The notes beneath the pieces were generated by a model. It made no database searches. It had not been told where the DNA came from and saw only the letters and a list, made by a program, of their open reading frames with translations. From an uncultured Fibrobacter sp. (GTDB lineage: Bacteria > Fibrobacterota > Fibrobacteria > Fibrobacterales > Fibrobacteraceae), in contig CAMJNF010000001.1 of the NCBI GenBank assembly GCA_946407235.1, positions 1 to 64,000 on the forward strand: a DNA stretch of 64,000 bases. The letters are read 5' to 3'. The stretch's first letter is position 1; each line of letters starts with the position of its first letter. A program made the position numbers and the translations under genes. This document shows positions 8,642 to 18,301 of the stretch, in pieces.

Positions 8642-10999
8642 CTATTTCTTGATTTTCTTTGTCGTTTTGATTTTTAGTTTCTCATTAATCTTTATCTTCG
8701 TGTCTTTAAGCCCATTCCACTTGACGATATCTTCGATTGTTACGCCGTATTGACGAGAAATATCCCAAAGACCTTCGCCCTTCTTCACGACGTGAGTCAC
8801 CTCTTCGACCTTTGGCGCGCTCGAAACAGGAGCGGCAGAACCCGGAATCTTGAGTTTTTGCCCGACTTTGATGTTCGAGGAATTGCCCATATCGTTCATT
8901 TCACGGATTGCGGCAACTGTCGTCGAAAACTTTCTCGAAATAGCGAACAAATTGTCACCCGCTTCGACCGTGTAGATAATCGTCGTGCTGACAGGCTGCT
9001 TCTTGGAATTTTTGGAAGACTCCGGTTCTACGGTCTTTTTAGACTTGTTCGACTTTTTATCGGAAGAGTCAACAACCTTCGTTTCTATAACCGGAATTTC
9101 GTCATCAATGGCCTTGGACATTTTACGCGGCGGACGGACATAGGCAGGAATAGCCAACGTATCGCCAATTGTCAAACGCTTGGTAAAACCGCTGTTCGCT
9201 TGCAACAGCAAGAACACAGGCACTTTGTAATTCTTTGCAATTGCGGCGTAGGTATCCCCCGTCTTGACCACATACTTTTCACCTTTCTTTAAAGCGACCC
9301 GCTGTTGCACAAAACTGCTTGGCTTAAGTTCTGGCTTGGACACATAGATTGTATCGCCTTTTTTAACGTTATACCCAGGCTCAATGTTATTCCAAATACG
9401 CAAAGATTCCTGAGAAACGCCAAACCGGCGGGAAATGGAGGCCAAATTATCGCCCAACTGCACCACATACGTACGAACTTTTGATGGTTTCTTGCCTGTA
9501 GACCTACGCGGTGCAACCTTTACCGGAATAAGGAGCGTACGACCGGGCTTGAGTTTTGTCTTTTTCATGTCATTCGCGCGCTGGATTTCGGACACGCGAA
9601 CGCCATACTGTTGAGCAATCACCCCAATTGACTCACCTTTGCGGACCTTGTGCTGTTTCCAGCTCGAGAATCCGTTCTTTTCCATGCGGTCATAGTTCTG
9701 TACAAATGCCGCACGCGTACCATACGGCAAACGAAGCAAATAGGCATCCCTGTTCGGAGGCGTGCACCACATGGTAAGTTCCATATTCAAGGTGCGAAGC
9801 GTATCTTCGGGAACCTTCAGGAACTTGGCAATTTCATCGAGCGAGAACGAATCAAAGACCGTTACCGTATCGTACGCAGGCAGCACTCGCTTTGTGATTT
9901 CCACATTGTAATGGTCCGGGAAATGTCCAATGACCATCGCGGCCAAGATTCGAGGCACATAATGCATCGTCTCTTGCGGAAGTTGCAGATCCCAATACGT
10001 AACCGGGCGATTTCCCCATGTAGAATCAGCCTTCTTTTCACGAATCAATCGGCGGATTCGACCTTCACCGCAGTTGTAAGCGGCCATCGACAAAAGCCAA
10101 TCGCCAAATTCAGCATACAAAGTCGAGAGATAGCTCAAGGCGGCTTCAGTCGCCATTTCCGGATTACGGCGCATATCGACCCAAAAATCCTGTTCCAGGC
10201 CATAACGCATACCCGTTTCAGGGATAAACTGCCACATGCCAGCCGCTTTCGCACGACTGTAAGCCTTGACGTTAAAGCCCGATTCCACAAGCGCCAAATA
10301 AATAAGGTCTCGCGGCATGCGCTTTTGAGCAAGCTTTGTATAGATCAAGGAATCATAAGCGGTCTTTCGAGTGAGAGACCTTGTAATAAAACTCCTTGCA
10401 GACGTCGTCATGTAATAAATTTCCTGCATGACGCGTTCGTTGAAGCGAATCGGGAGCGAAAAACGCCCGGCATCCACGGTATCCAAGAAATTTTCGATGA
10501 CATGCATCGAAACGCTGTCCGCGGCATTTTCGTCGTAAGCGTCAACGCCATCAATTGAGAGGCTATCGACAGAAGACGAATCGCTTTCCTCCTGCTCCGA
10601 GAGGTTCGGGTAAACATCCTCTAACGCCTGGACAATCCGCACAGGCATCTGCATTTTATAAATGGAATCTTCAGAACGCGTAAGACGGCTCTTTGTTGAG
10701 TCGTACTTTTCCGTCACAAGTAAACGCAGCGATTCTTCGAGATAATGCTTAGAAACAGCCCATTCATGGTTGTCAATTGCCTGAAGACCATACTGATAAT
10801 AGACCCATGAAGGCCTTGTTGAATCTCCGACAATTTCTTTCCCCGGATTTTTTGCGGGTACATCAATAGACACCTTTTCCGGCTGGATAGGCTTCCCCTG
10901 GGTTGACGCGGCAAGCTTCGCCTGCTTCGGAGCGCAGGCGGTCAATAATAAGAGAGCAATTACAAAGCCGAGTCTAACAAATTTATTCGACCATATCAC
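8642..10999 (-). CDS. mltD: Membrane-bound lytic murein transglycosylase D-like with five LysM domains
   Basis: Lipobox LLTAC; SLT motif LALVESGFNVKAYSRAKAAGMWQFIPETG; five LysM repeats (HKVRKGESIGVIA, YVVQLGDNLASIS, YVVKTGDTYAAIA, YTVEAGDNLFAIS, HVVKKGEGLWDIS). Confidence 0.9.
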   Translation of the reverse strand: MIWSNKFVRLGFVIALLLLTACAPKQAKLAASTQGKPIQPEKVSIDVPAKNPGKEIVGDSTRPSWVYYQYGLQAIDNHEWAVSKHYLEESLRLLVTEKYDSTKSRLTRSEDSIYKMQMPVRIVQALEDVYPNLSEQEESDSSSVDSLSIDGVDAYDENAADSVSMHVIENFLDTVDAGRFSLPIRFNERVMQEIYYMTTSARSFITRSLTRKTAYDSLIYTKLAQKRMPRDLIYLALVESGFNVKAYSRAKAAGMWQFIPETGMRYGLEQDFWVDMRRNPEMATEAALSYLSTLYAEFGDWLLSMAAYNCGEGRIRRLIREKKADSTWGNRPVTYWDLQLPQETMHYVPRILAAMVIGHFPDHYNVEITKRVLPAYDTVTVFDSFSLDEIAKFLKVPEDTLRTLNMELTMWCTPPNRDAYLLRLPYGTRAAFVQNYDRMEKNGFSSWKQHKVRKGESIGVIAQQYGVRVSEIQRANDMKKTKLKPGRTLLIPVKVAPRRSTGKKPSKVRTYVVQLGDNLASISRRFGVSQESLRIWNNIEPGYNVKKGDTIYVSKPELKPSSFVQQRVALKKGEKYVVKTGDTYAAIAKNYKVPVFLLLQANSGFTKRLTIGDTLAIPAYVRPPRKMSKAIDDEIPVIETKVVDSSDKKSNKSKKTVEPESSKNSKKQPVSTTIIYTVEAGDNLFAISRKFSTTVAAIREMNDMGNSSNIKVGQKLKIPGSAAPVSSAPKVEEVTHVVKKGEGLWDISRQYGVTIEDIVKWNGLKDTKIKINEKLKIKTTKKIKK

Positions 11000-11211
11000 T
11001 GGTCGAAATCCATGTCCTCGCCGTAGTCAGACCAAATAGGGTTACGGCCAAAGGAAGGCTTGTCAAAATCGACTTCTTCATCAACTTCTTCTTCTTGCGG
11101 TTCTTCTTCTTCTTTGATCAAATCATCTTCTTCGCCCAAATAAGATGGATCCGGTGCATCATCGAACGCATCACTCTTAGGACGACGACCACAATAGTAA
11201 GCCTTACTCAT
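10996..11211 (-). CDS. Acidic hypothetical protein (Glu/Asp-rich)
   Basis: MSKAYYCGRRPKSDAFDDAPDPSYLGEEDDLIKEEEEPQEEEVDEEVDF; 4-bp overlap with the mltD start. Confidence 0.6.
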   Translation of the reverse strand: MSKAYYCGRRPKSDAFDDAPDPSYLGEEDDLIKEEEEPQEEEVDEEVDFDKPSFGRNPIWSDYGEDMDFDQ

Positions 11212-11228
11212 TAAGCTAATCCTCCAGT

Positions 11229-11384
11229 TTACTGCATCAGCCTGTTCATGCCATAAAGAATAACTCCGCACATCGCAAGAGCCGTCACGATTTGCAGGAT
11301 TATAATAATCCTGTTGACCTTGTACGCCGTTTGCGACTTCCTATGCCACGATGGCAATTTGTTTGCGGAGTTCTTGTTTCTCAC
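11229..11384 (-). CDS. Possible 51-aa single-TM protein (GTG start), absent from the supplied ORF track
   Basis: My translation: MRNKNSANKLPSWHRKSQTAYKVNRIIIILQIVTALAMCGVILYGMNRLMQ*; basic N-terminus then a TM helix; just upstream of the 10996-11211 ORF. Confidence 0.45.
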   Translation of the reverse strand: MRNKNSANKLPSWHRKSQTAYKVNRIIIILQIVTALAMCGVILYGMNRLMQ

Positions 11385-11462
11385 TTCGGAAGTGAAATAT
11401 ATACATAAATTTTAAAATGAAAACAGATATTCAAAAAAAATGTCTAAATTCTTTACGAAAAA

Positions 11463-13595
11463 ATGAAACATTTTCTGTTAACTATTCTTGTTTGCGCCAT
11501 TTTTGTGTTTGCGCAGTCTGGATTTTCCATAAATTCAAGCGGAATCCACGTTCCTGGAGCTCGAACGCTTAGTCCGGGCGACCTGTTTGTCATGGGCGGA
11601 TTTGAAATGGCAAGCAGCAGCAAACCTGCAAGCCTCGATGGCTATCTTGTCGATGAAACCGGCAAAAGAATCAAACTCGACGAAGATTCCCCATCAAACT
11701 CCGTTCTTGGCTACGTCGGCTACGGCATTCTCGACTTTTTAGAAGTCGGACTCAACCTGAACGTCCACTACGACGGAAACGCAGGCAGGACCAAACTCAA
11801 AGGTGCGGGTTTTGGCGATATCGGACTCTTGGTCAAGGCTCAACTTCCAAGCCAATCTTTAAGAGACATTTTCAACTTCGCCGCCGCTATCGAAATTTTC
11901 ATCCCAAGCGGAACTAACGAAAAAGGTTTACGTCCAAGACATATCTGGTACATCCATAAAGACAATTATTCCAATCCCTATTCAGCGGCAGACTTCGCCG
12001 TCGCAGGGACTTTATACATGTCCTTAAACATCCACAGGAATCTCCGTTGGAACAACTACGCGGGAATCCTGAGAGCGTTCGAAAACAAAGAAAACACATT
12101 CATCTGGGGATCGGGGTTGAACCTGTTCCCGTACGAATGGGTATCACTCGTGCTAGAAGCTTCTGGGGAAACAAAGATTCGTACGTCGGATGTATGGAAC
12201 GGATTCTTGAACGACCAGCTGAGGTTCTCGCCTGGATTAAAAGTCAGACTTCCGAAATTCACCACACTCTCGTTCAACGTTGACCTTGGCATGGATCTTT
12301 TCAGAAAGAGAAAGATGCATCGCGGCCACCCTATTACGGTTAAGAACAAAGGACATGAATATTCTTACAGCGTTCCAGGAAGTCCTCCGCTGGCAGTCTC
12401 CATCAAGCTTAGCAGAACATTTGACCTCAGTGGAAAAATTGACGACTTCAAAAAGAAGATCGAGGCATGTCCCAAATCCGGCCTTTCGTTCAAAGAAAGC
12501 AAGTACCGTTGCGCCCCCGATGCCGATAAAGATGGCATTGCGGATGACTTGGACTTATGCCCAAACACACCTTCCGAAGTGCTTATTGACGAATTCGGTT
12601 GTCCATTCGACAACGATAACGATGGCGTTCCTGACTACAAAGACAAATGCCCAAACACACAAAAAGGTTACCCAACCGATGAATTTGGTTGCATTCGCGA
12701 TGACGACCATGACGGCATTCCAAATGAATTCGACAAGTGTCCTGAATCTAAAGCCGGTGATGACATAAACGAACACGGCTGTATTCGTGATGACGATGAA
12801 GATGGTGTTCCAAACGTTCTCGATTCCTGCCCCAACACGCCTTCAGGACTCAACGTGAACAAGTACGGATGTTTCTTGGATAAAGATAACGATGGCGTTC
12901 CCGATGAATGGGACAAGTGCCCGAACAGTTTTGAAAAAGAAATTGTGAACATGTATGGTTGCCCCATCGACTCTGACGAAGATGGCGTGCCAGACTATAG
13001 AGACCAATGTGAAAACACACCTCTCAAGGTTGCAGTAGACAGTATAGGCTGCAGACTCGACTTCGATAAAGACGGGGTGTTCAACGAAGACGACCAATGC
13101 CCTGACACGCCCGAAAACGCGCCTGTCGACAGCATTGGATGCTCTCTTGATTCTGATAAGGACGGAGTTTTCGACTATCTCGATAACTGTCCGAATACGC
13201 TTGAACACACCGAAGTTGACGCTAACGGATGCCCCATCCGAGAAAAAATGAACCTCGATAAAATTGCAAGACGCATTTTGTTCCAAAAAGGTTCCGAAAA
13301 GCCATTGAACTCTTCGTACACAGCGCTAAGTGATGTGGTTTCGATTATGCGCCACAACAAAAAAATTGCCATCGAAATCCAATGCAGCGTAAAACCAGGC
13401 GAATCCAAAAATGCACAGCAACTTTCGGAAACTAGAGCAACCTTCATCCATGATTTTCTCACAAACAAAGGAATCAAGGAGGAGCGGTTAAAAGCAACTG
13501 GCTACGGAACGCAGTTGCCGACAAATACAACAAGCCACTCCAAATTGAACCCTGTCGGAGTCCGAATTCTGCCGTACAATCTAAAGGAAGAGTGA
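11463..13595 (+). CDS. OmpA-family outer-membrane protein with thrombospondin type-3 (Ca-binding) repeats
   Basis: Signal peptide, beta-rich N-terminal part, repeated DxDxDGVPDxxDxCPNT units, C-terminal OmpA-like domain (ATGYGTQLPTNTTSHSKLNPVGVRI). Confidence 0.9.
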   Translation: MKHFLLTILVCAIFVFAQSGFSINSSGIHVPGARTLSPGDLFVMGGFEMASSSKPASLDGYLVDETGKRIKLDEDSPSNSVLGYVGYGILDFLEVGLNLNVHYDGNAGRTKLKGAGFGDIGLLVKAQLPSQSLRDIFNFAAAIEIFIPSGTNEKGLRPRHIWYIHKDNYSNPYSAADFAVAGTLYMSLNIHRNLRWNNYAGILRAFENKENTFIWGSGLNLFPYEWVSLVLEASGETKIRTSDVWNGFLNDQLRFSPGLKVRLPKFTTLSFNVDLGMDLFRKRKMHRGHPITVKNKGHEYSYSVPGSPPLAVSIKLSRTFDLSGKIDDFKKKIEACPKSGLSFKESKYRCAPDADKDGIADDLDLCPNTPSEVLIDEFGCPFDNDNDGVPDYKDKCPNTQKGYPTDEFGCIRDDDHDGIPNEFDKCPESKAGDDINEHGCIRDDDEDGVPNVLDSCPNTPSGLNVNKYGCFLDKDNDGVPDEWDKCPNSFEKEIVNMYGCPIDSDEDGVPDYRDQCENTPLKVAVDSIGCRLDFDKDGVFNEDDQCPDTPENAPVDSIGCSLDSDKDGVFDYLDNCPNTLEHTEVDANGCPIREKMNLDKIARRILFQKGSEKPLNSSYTALSDVVSIMRHNKKIAIEIQCSVKPGESKNAQQLSETRATFIHDFLTNKGIKEERLKATGYGTQLPTNTTSHSKLNPVGVRILPYNLKEE
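12516..13236 (+). repeat. Tandem TSP3 repeat coding region
   Basis: Repeated GAT-AAA/GAC-GAT-GGC-GTT-CC...TGCCC(A)AACAC units of about 35 codons. Confidence 0.85.
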
Positions 13596-13663
13596 GTTTT
13601 AGTTGGTAGAACTTAGAATTAAGCTTATAGAGAAAAGAGATGTTCTAAGTTCTAAGTTCTAAG
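13596..13663. repeat. Degenerate TAG-heptad arrays, inverted pair between convergent genes
   Basis: GTTTTAG TTGGTAG AACTTAG AATTAAG CTTATAG AGAAAAG (13596-13637); TTCTAAG x3 (13643-13663). Confidence 0.8.
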
Positions 13664-13847
13664 ACCTATCCCTACCATTGAACAAAAGTGCAATGACGAG
13701 CGCGACGATAACGTAAAGCGCCACCGCAGAAAACAGCCCGAGAATCTCCGAACCAGAGAGCGCCTCCACTTTAATGTAAAGCAACACGGAAAGAGGCATG
13801 GCAAGTAAAAAAAGGATTCCGGGGATTTTCTGTTTCATGAAACGCAA
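13659..13847 (-). CDS. Small two-TM membrane protein
   Basis: 62 aa, two hydrophobic segments. Confidence 0.55.
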   Translation of the reverse strand: MRFMKQKIPGILFLLAMPLSVLLYIKVEALSGSEILGLFSAVALYVIVALVIALLFNGRDRS

Positions 13848-13850
13848 GAT

Positions 13851-13877
13851 AGTAAAAAAGCCGCATGACGCGGCTTA
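13851..13877 (-). terminator. Hairpin terminator
   Basis: On the minus strand: AAGCCGCGTCATGCGGCTTTTTTAC. Confidence 0.65.
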
Positions 13878-14033
13878 TAAAAGGCGATGCCAGAACGGTG
13901 TCCGGCATGACAAAGCAGGCGAAGCCTGTCACCCCGGATTTGTACAAGTACAATGCCCTTCGGCTCAGCTATGAAAATGCAAGCATTTTCGCAGCGTTCA
14001 CCTCGGCTGCATTTATTCCGGGGCCGACTTTTA

Positions 14034-15683
14034 TTACTTCACGGTAATCTGGTACTTTTTGTCACCAGCGTTGACTTGGTAATAGCCCTTGAATCCGCGG
14101 AACTTGGCTTCGCCATTTTCGTCAGCAGTGGCATAGAGGTCGGTTGTCCAGACCTTGTGCCACAAGTCGTAAACACGCTTTGCTGCAGGCTTTTCGCGGC
14201 CATCAGAAGCAATCATGCCGCCGTTCTTGACCCAGTGACGGTTGTCCCAGAAGCCCCAGAGCACGATGCCATTCACAGCCGGATGGCTAAATGCGGTACG
14301 GATAAATGTTTCGAACTTTTGCGCCTGGACTTCTTCGCTGTCGTTCATACCGACCTGCCAATCGCCCACGTCAAATTCCGTGACCTTGATCGGGAGACCA
14401 AGTGAAGCGAGCTTGTCGAGACGAGTCTTGATGAGTCCCGGAATCACCGGACGCAGACCAAAGTGGCACTGCACACCGATGCCCATCACAGGAACCTTGC
14501 GGTCGAGCATTCCCTTAATCAAACCATAATAGCGATCCGTTTCGCCTGCGGCAACAACATTGTAATCGTTGATGTAAAGGATTGCCTTCGGGTCTGCACG
14601 GTGAGCCCACACGAATGCGCTATCGAGAACTTCCCAACCGCACTTGTTGAACGTCCAGGATTCGTGAATCGGTTCGTTCCACACGTCGTATTCCGTAATC
14701 TTGCCCTTGTATTCCTTGAGGTCGCGATAGATACGAGCCTTGAGCTTTTCGGCCATTTCTTCGCAGCTACCCTTATTGCTGTAGTGCTTGTCGAAGCCGT
14801 AGCCCTGATGACTCCACATGAGAGCATGACCGCGGAGTTTCCAATGATTCTCTGATGTGAAGTCCGTGTATTCCTTCATTTCTTCACGCTTGATTTTGCC
14901 CTTCTTCAGTTCGTATTCCGGCCACTTGAACTGGTTTTCGGAAACGCCATGCCAGAAGTATTTCTTGGCAGCATTGCGGTACCATTTTTCAGTGCTATCC
15001 TTCGTATCGTAGAGAGCGAGAGCTGTACCAAACGGGAAAGAATGACGCAAGAGTTTTACGTGGACTTTTTCACCCGGATTTGCCTTGACCACAAAATCGG
15101 CCTTGCGGAGGCTATCGATGCGAGAGTCAGCGGCTTCGTACCACGCCGGGTCCGACATTTCATCCATCTTTTCAACTTCTACATCGTCGATTTGCATCCA
15201 GCCCTTCTTGAGGCCAATCTGGAATGTGATATTGTTAAGACCATAGCCCTTCTGGTCAGCCAAGAAAATCATTTCATAAGTCTGCCACTTGTCCGTCAAA
15301 TCAAACGAAGCGCTTTCTTTTTGGCGGTAGTCCGGAGGGCCGCCCTGCACCACAGAATTGATAGGCATGTTGCCTTTGGCCTTGAACGAAAGCTTGTAAA
15401 AACCGGAGTCCGCCAAGAATTTGGGCGGCTGGAGCTGCAAGCCCCACCACGGATTCGGAAGTTCCTTCACGATGACCTTAGCACCCTGCGAACCATCGAC
15501 ACCGAGCCCCTGCACCGCAATCTGCGATTCCGCTTTTGCCGGACCATCGGGATTGTTCCACAAATACCAGCCACCGTCACCGTATTCCATATCGCCATTA
15601 TTCAACTGTGCAAATGATGGCACAGAAAACGCCATGGCAACGGTCGCCGCAATCGCAAGAGCTTTTTTGTTCTTTAAAATCAT
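14034..15683 (-). CDS. GH10 endo-xylanase with N-terminal carbohydrate-binding (CBM4_9-like) domain
   Basis: Signal peptide; LRGHALMWSHQGY; acid/base motif DVWNEP; nucleophile motif IKVTEFDVG; jelly-roll-like N-terminal domain LNNGDMEYGDGGWYLWNN. Confidence 0.92.
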   Translation of the reverse strand: MILKNKKALAIAATVAMAFSVPSFAQLNNGDMEYGDGGWYLWNNPDGPAKAESQIAVQGLGVDGSQGAKVIVKELPNPWWGLQLQPPKFLADSGFYKLSFKAKGNMPINSVVQGGPPDYRQKESASFDLTDKWQTYEMIFLADQKGYGLNNITFQIGLKKGWMQIDDVEVEKMDEMSDPAWYEAADSRIDSLRKADFVVKANPGEKVHVKLLRHSFPFGTALALYDTKDSTEKWYRNAAKKYFWHGVSENQFKWPEYELKKGKIKREEMKEYTDFTSENHWKLRGHALMWSHQGYGFDKHYSNKGSCEEMAEKLKARIYRDLKEYKGKITEYDVWNEPIHESWTFNKCGWEVLDSAFVWAHRADPKAILYINDYNVVAAGETDRYYGLIKGMLDRKVPVMGIGVQCHFGLRPVIPGLIKTRLDKLASLGLPIKVTEFDVGDWQVGMNDSEEVQAQKFETFIRTAFSHPAVNGIVLWGFWDNRHWVKNGGMIASDGREKPAAKRVYDLWHKVWTTDLYATADENGEAKFRGFKGYYQVNAGDKKYQITVK

Positions 15684-15954
15684 GAAAACCTCAATTCAGT
15701 TATTTCTTGCTTAAATATACACTTGAACAGGGAATTCTGCGAGCACAAAGCCCCTTTTTAACCCGAGTATAACACAAACATTGTAAATTGTGTAGCAAGT
15801 GTATCATCAATCAAAAAAAACATCACCACTGGTAATTCTATAGTTGACAAAATGAACGTTTTTGCAAACAGTTGGTTGCAAAATTTACACATTCACACTT
15901 TTTTCAAAATTACCGATGTAATTTAAAGCCTCTAAACTTAACGGAGGCATAATT

Positions 15955-16965
15955 GTGAACCAATCTATTCCAGAAAAACTGAAAGGTAAAACATACATCG
16001 ACCCGAGAACCGATACTGGATTCAAAAATCTGTTCGCCAGCAAGGATGCCATTAAGGATTTTGTTGATGGAATTTTGCACTTGAAAGGCGACGACCAAAT
16101 CAAGAATCTGAAATACTCGTTCGATGAAGCGATTCGTTTCATGGTTCCCAAGGAACGGAAAATTTCTCTGGACGCATTTGCAACTACAGGAACCAATCGA
16201 TTTCTCAATATCGAAATGCAGAAAGCAGACCACGGATTCTTTATAGACCGAACAGTGCTGTACAAAGCGTTCTTGATCATCAAGGGCAAACAGGAAATGG
16301 AGAGAACAGAAGAATTCAAAGCACTTACGAAAGAAGAGAAGGAGGGCAAACGATACGAAATCCCAGAATGCATTTCCATCTGGATTTGCAATTTTGAATT
16401 ACCGCAGACAATGGGAAATTACATTGACGAATGGGCTATCTACAGCAAGGAATCACTAAACAAAGGGCATACTGAAACAATTTTCCCTAAAAATAAGTAT
16501 ATTATGGTTAATCTGCCAAGGTTCAACAAAACCGCAGACGAAGTGAAAGACCCCGTTGACATTTGGCTTTATGTGCTCAAACACGCGCATGAAGGCAAGC
16601 CCCTCCCCAACTTTGGGAACGACATTGTCAACGAAGCCTTGAACCGCATCAAAATCGAAAATCTGGACAAAACAACCTTAACTGAAGCGGAGAGAGAAAT
16701 GACTACAAAAGAAGAACTTGCTTGTTGTTTCGCTTATGCGAAAATAAAAGGTGAAGAAGAAGGGCGGAAGGTTGGCTTGGAAAAAGGCAGAAAGGAAGGC
16801 TGGGAAAAAGGCAGAGAAGAAGCAAGAAAGGAAGCTGATGAACAAGCTAAACTCGAAATTGTCGATGCAATGTTCGCAAAGACCAAATTGACCGACGAAG
16901 AGATTTCTGCAGTTTCAGGCATTTCGTTGGAAGAAATCCAAAAGCGTCGTACGCAACGGCAATAA
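15955..16965 (+). CDS. Rpn/PD-(D/E)XK nuclease family (putative transposase-like) protein
   Basis: GTG start with GGAGG RBS; DPRTDTGFKNLFASKDAIKDFVDGIL; LNIEMQKADHGFFIDRTVLY; C-terminal charged GEEEGRKVGLEKGRKEG tract typical of the family. Confidence 0.85.
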   Translation: MNQSIPEKLKGKTYIDPRTDTGFKNLFASKDAIKDFVDGILHLKGDDQIKNLKYSFDEAIRFMVPKERKISLDAFATTGTNRFLNIEMQKADHGFFIDRTVLYKAFLIIKGKQEMERTEEFKALTKEEKEGKRYEIPECISIWICNFELPQTMGNYIDEWAIYSKESLNKGHTETIFPKNKYIMVNLPRFNKTADEVKDPVDIWLYVLKHAHEGKPLPNFGNDIVNEALNRIKIENLDKTTLTEAEREMTTKEELACCFAYAKIKGEEEGRKVGLEKGRKEGWEKGREEARKEADEQAKLEIVDAMFAKTKLTDEEISAVSGISLEEIQKRRTQRQ

Positions 16966-17005
16966 TTTGTAATAAAAACTATAAGTTTCACCCTAATACA
17001 TAGAA

Positions 17006-17255
17006 TTATGGGATTTCAACGAAATATTGGTCTTCAATGAGGTTATTTTCATATTTCTCTCTTTTATCCCAATACCATCCTGTATAATGATAAAGAGTGT
17101 CATTTGAACCTTCAAACACGATTGGCTTCATTTTACTCCAATCAATATTAAACCTAGATCTACTCAAATATTTCGCTGTATCAGAACCTAAATACACCTG
17201 AGTTAGCAAAACAGAGCGAAAATGGCAGAATCCCAATCATTATATATTTAAACAT
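17006..17255 (-). pseudogene. Truncated, frameshifted homolog of the RHS-associated lipoprotein at 45785-46390
   Basis: ORF 17006-17236 aligns without gaps over 67 aa to the C-terminus of 45785-46390 (..TQVYLGSDT..NDTLYHYTGWYWDK..VEIP); a signal-peptide-like start (MFKYIMIGILPFSLCFANS) at 17255 is in another frame. Confidence 0.75.
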
Positions 17256-17410
17256 CAGATAACTATTCCTTATTCTAGCAACAATAAATTAATATTAATT
17301 TCACCAATAAACAAAAAACGACATTTTGTCAATTTCCTTGGTTACCTACACTCCACCAAGGATGCACTTGTAAAATTTAGCACGACTATCGAGGAATAAT
17401 TATCTATTTT

Positions 17411-18301
17411 ATGGTCATGCACTACAAACCTTATCGCGATTTACTTTTGGAATTGTTCCCGAACTATCTCAAGGTTAGGAAGCTCCCGCTCAACGGCGGC
17501 ATGAGCTGCCCGAACCTTGATGGAACCAAGGGATTTTCGGGATGCAGCTACTGCAACAACCGCAGTTTCAGTCCTGTTTTTGACGAAGCAAAAGTCTCAA
17601 TTCAAGAGCAACTCGAAAAGTACGTTCCGAAACTTCGCGACAAGTATCCGAATGCAGGCATCCTCGCCTACTTGCAGCCGTACACGAATACGCACGCGCC
17701 GCTTGAACCTCTGCGCGAAATCATCGATCCGATTATCAAGCACAAGGAAATTGCAGGGCTTGCGATTGGTACGCGCCCAGATTGCCTTGAAGACGAAAAG
17801 ATTGAATACCTTGCAGAACTCAATCGCAAGAAGCCGATTATCGTTGAAATCGGACTTCAGACCGCAAACGACTTGACGCTTGCCGGCATCAATCGCAGGC
17901 ACACGCTTGCGGAATTTGAAGACGCTGTAAAGCGCTGCCAGTCCGCAGGTCTCACGGTCACAACGCATGTGATTGTAGGGCTTCCCGGCGAAAAAATGGA
18001 AGACTTTAAGCACACGGCACAAGTCGTTCACGACTTAAAACTTGCAGCAGTCAAGATTCACCCGCTCCACATTGTCGTAGGCACGGTCATGGCGCAAGAT
18101 TTTGCCAACGGCGAAGTCAAGCTCTTGACGTTCGAGGAATACTGCGAAGCGGTCGCCGAGATGATCAAGATTATCGGCAAGGATATCGCGATCGAACGCT
18201 TCAGCGGCGAAAGCCCAAGCGAGCTCTTGATTGCACCGAACTGGTGCGGAGAACGCGACAAGATTATTGCAACAGTCGAAAAATTGCTAGATAATCATTA
18301 G
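17411..18301 (+). CDS. TIGR01212-family (YhcC-like) radical SAM protein
   Basis: SCPNLDGTKGFSGCSYCNNRSFSP cysteine motif; GLAIGTRPDCL; EIGLQTAND. Confidence 0.9.
   Translation: MVMHYKPYRDLLLELFPNYLKVRKLPLNGGMSCPNLDGTKGFSGCSYCNNRSFSPVFDEAKVSIQEQLEKYVPKLRDKYPNAGILAYLQPYTNTHAPLEPLREIIDPIIKHKEIAGLAIGTRPDCLEDEKIEYLAELNRKKPIIVEIGLQTANDLTLAGINRRHTLAEFEDAVKRCQSAGLTVTTHVIVGLPGEKMEDFKHTAQVVHDLKLAAVKIHPLHIVVGTVMAQDFANGEVKLLTFEEYCEAVAEMIKIIGKDIAIERFSGESPSELLIAPNWCGERDKIIATVEKLLDNH

Noticed and set aside
9650-10558. 302-aa plus-strand ORF opposite mltD
   Set aside because: Low-complexity shadow frame; the SLT/LysM protein is clearly real.
12516-13236. Tandem repeats considered as CRISPR-like
   Set aside because: They are in-frame TSP3 protein repeats with codon-level degeneracy.
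15955-16965. Calling the Rpn-like gene an insertion sequence
   Set aside because: No terminal inverted repeats or target duplication seen; kept as a CDS only.
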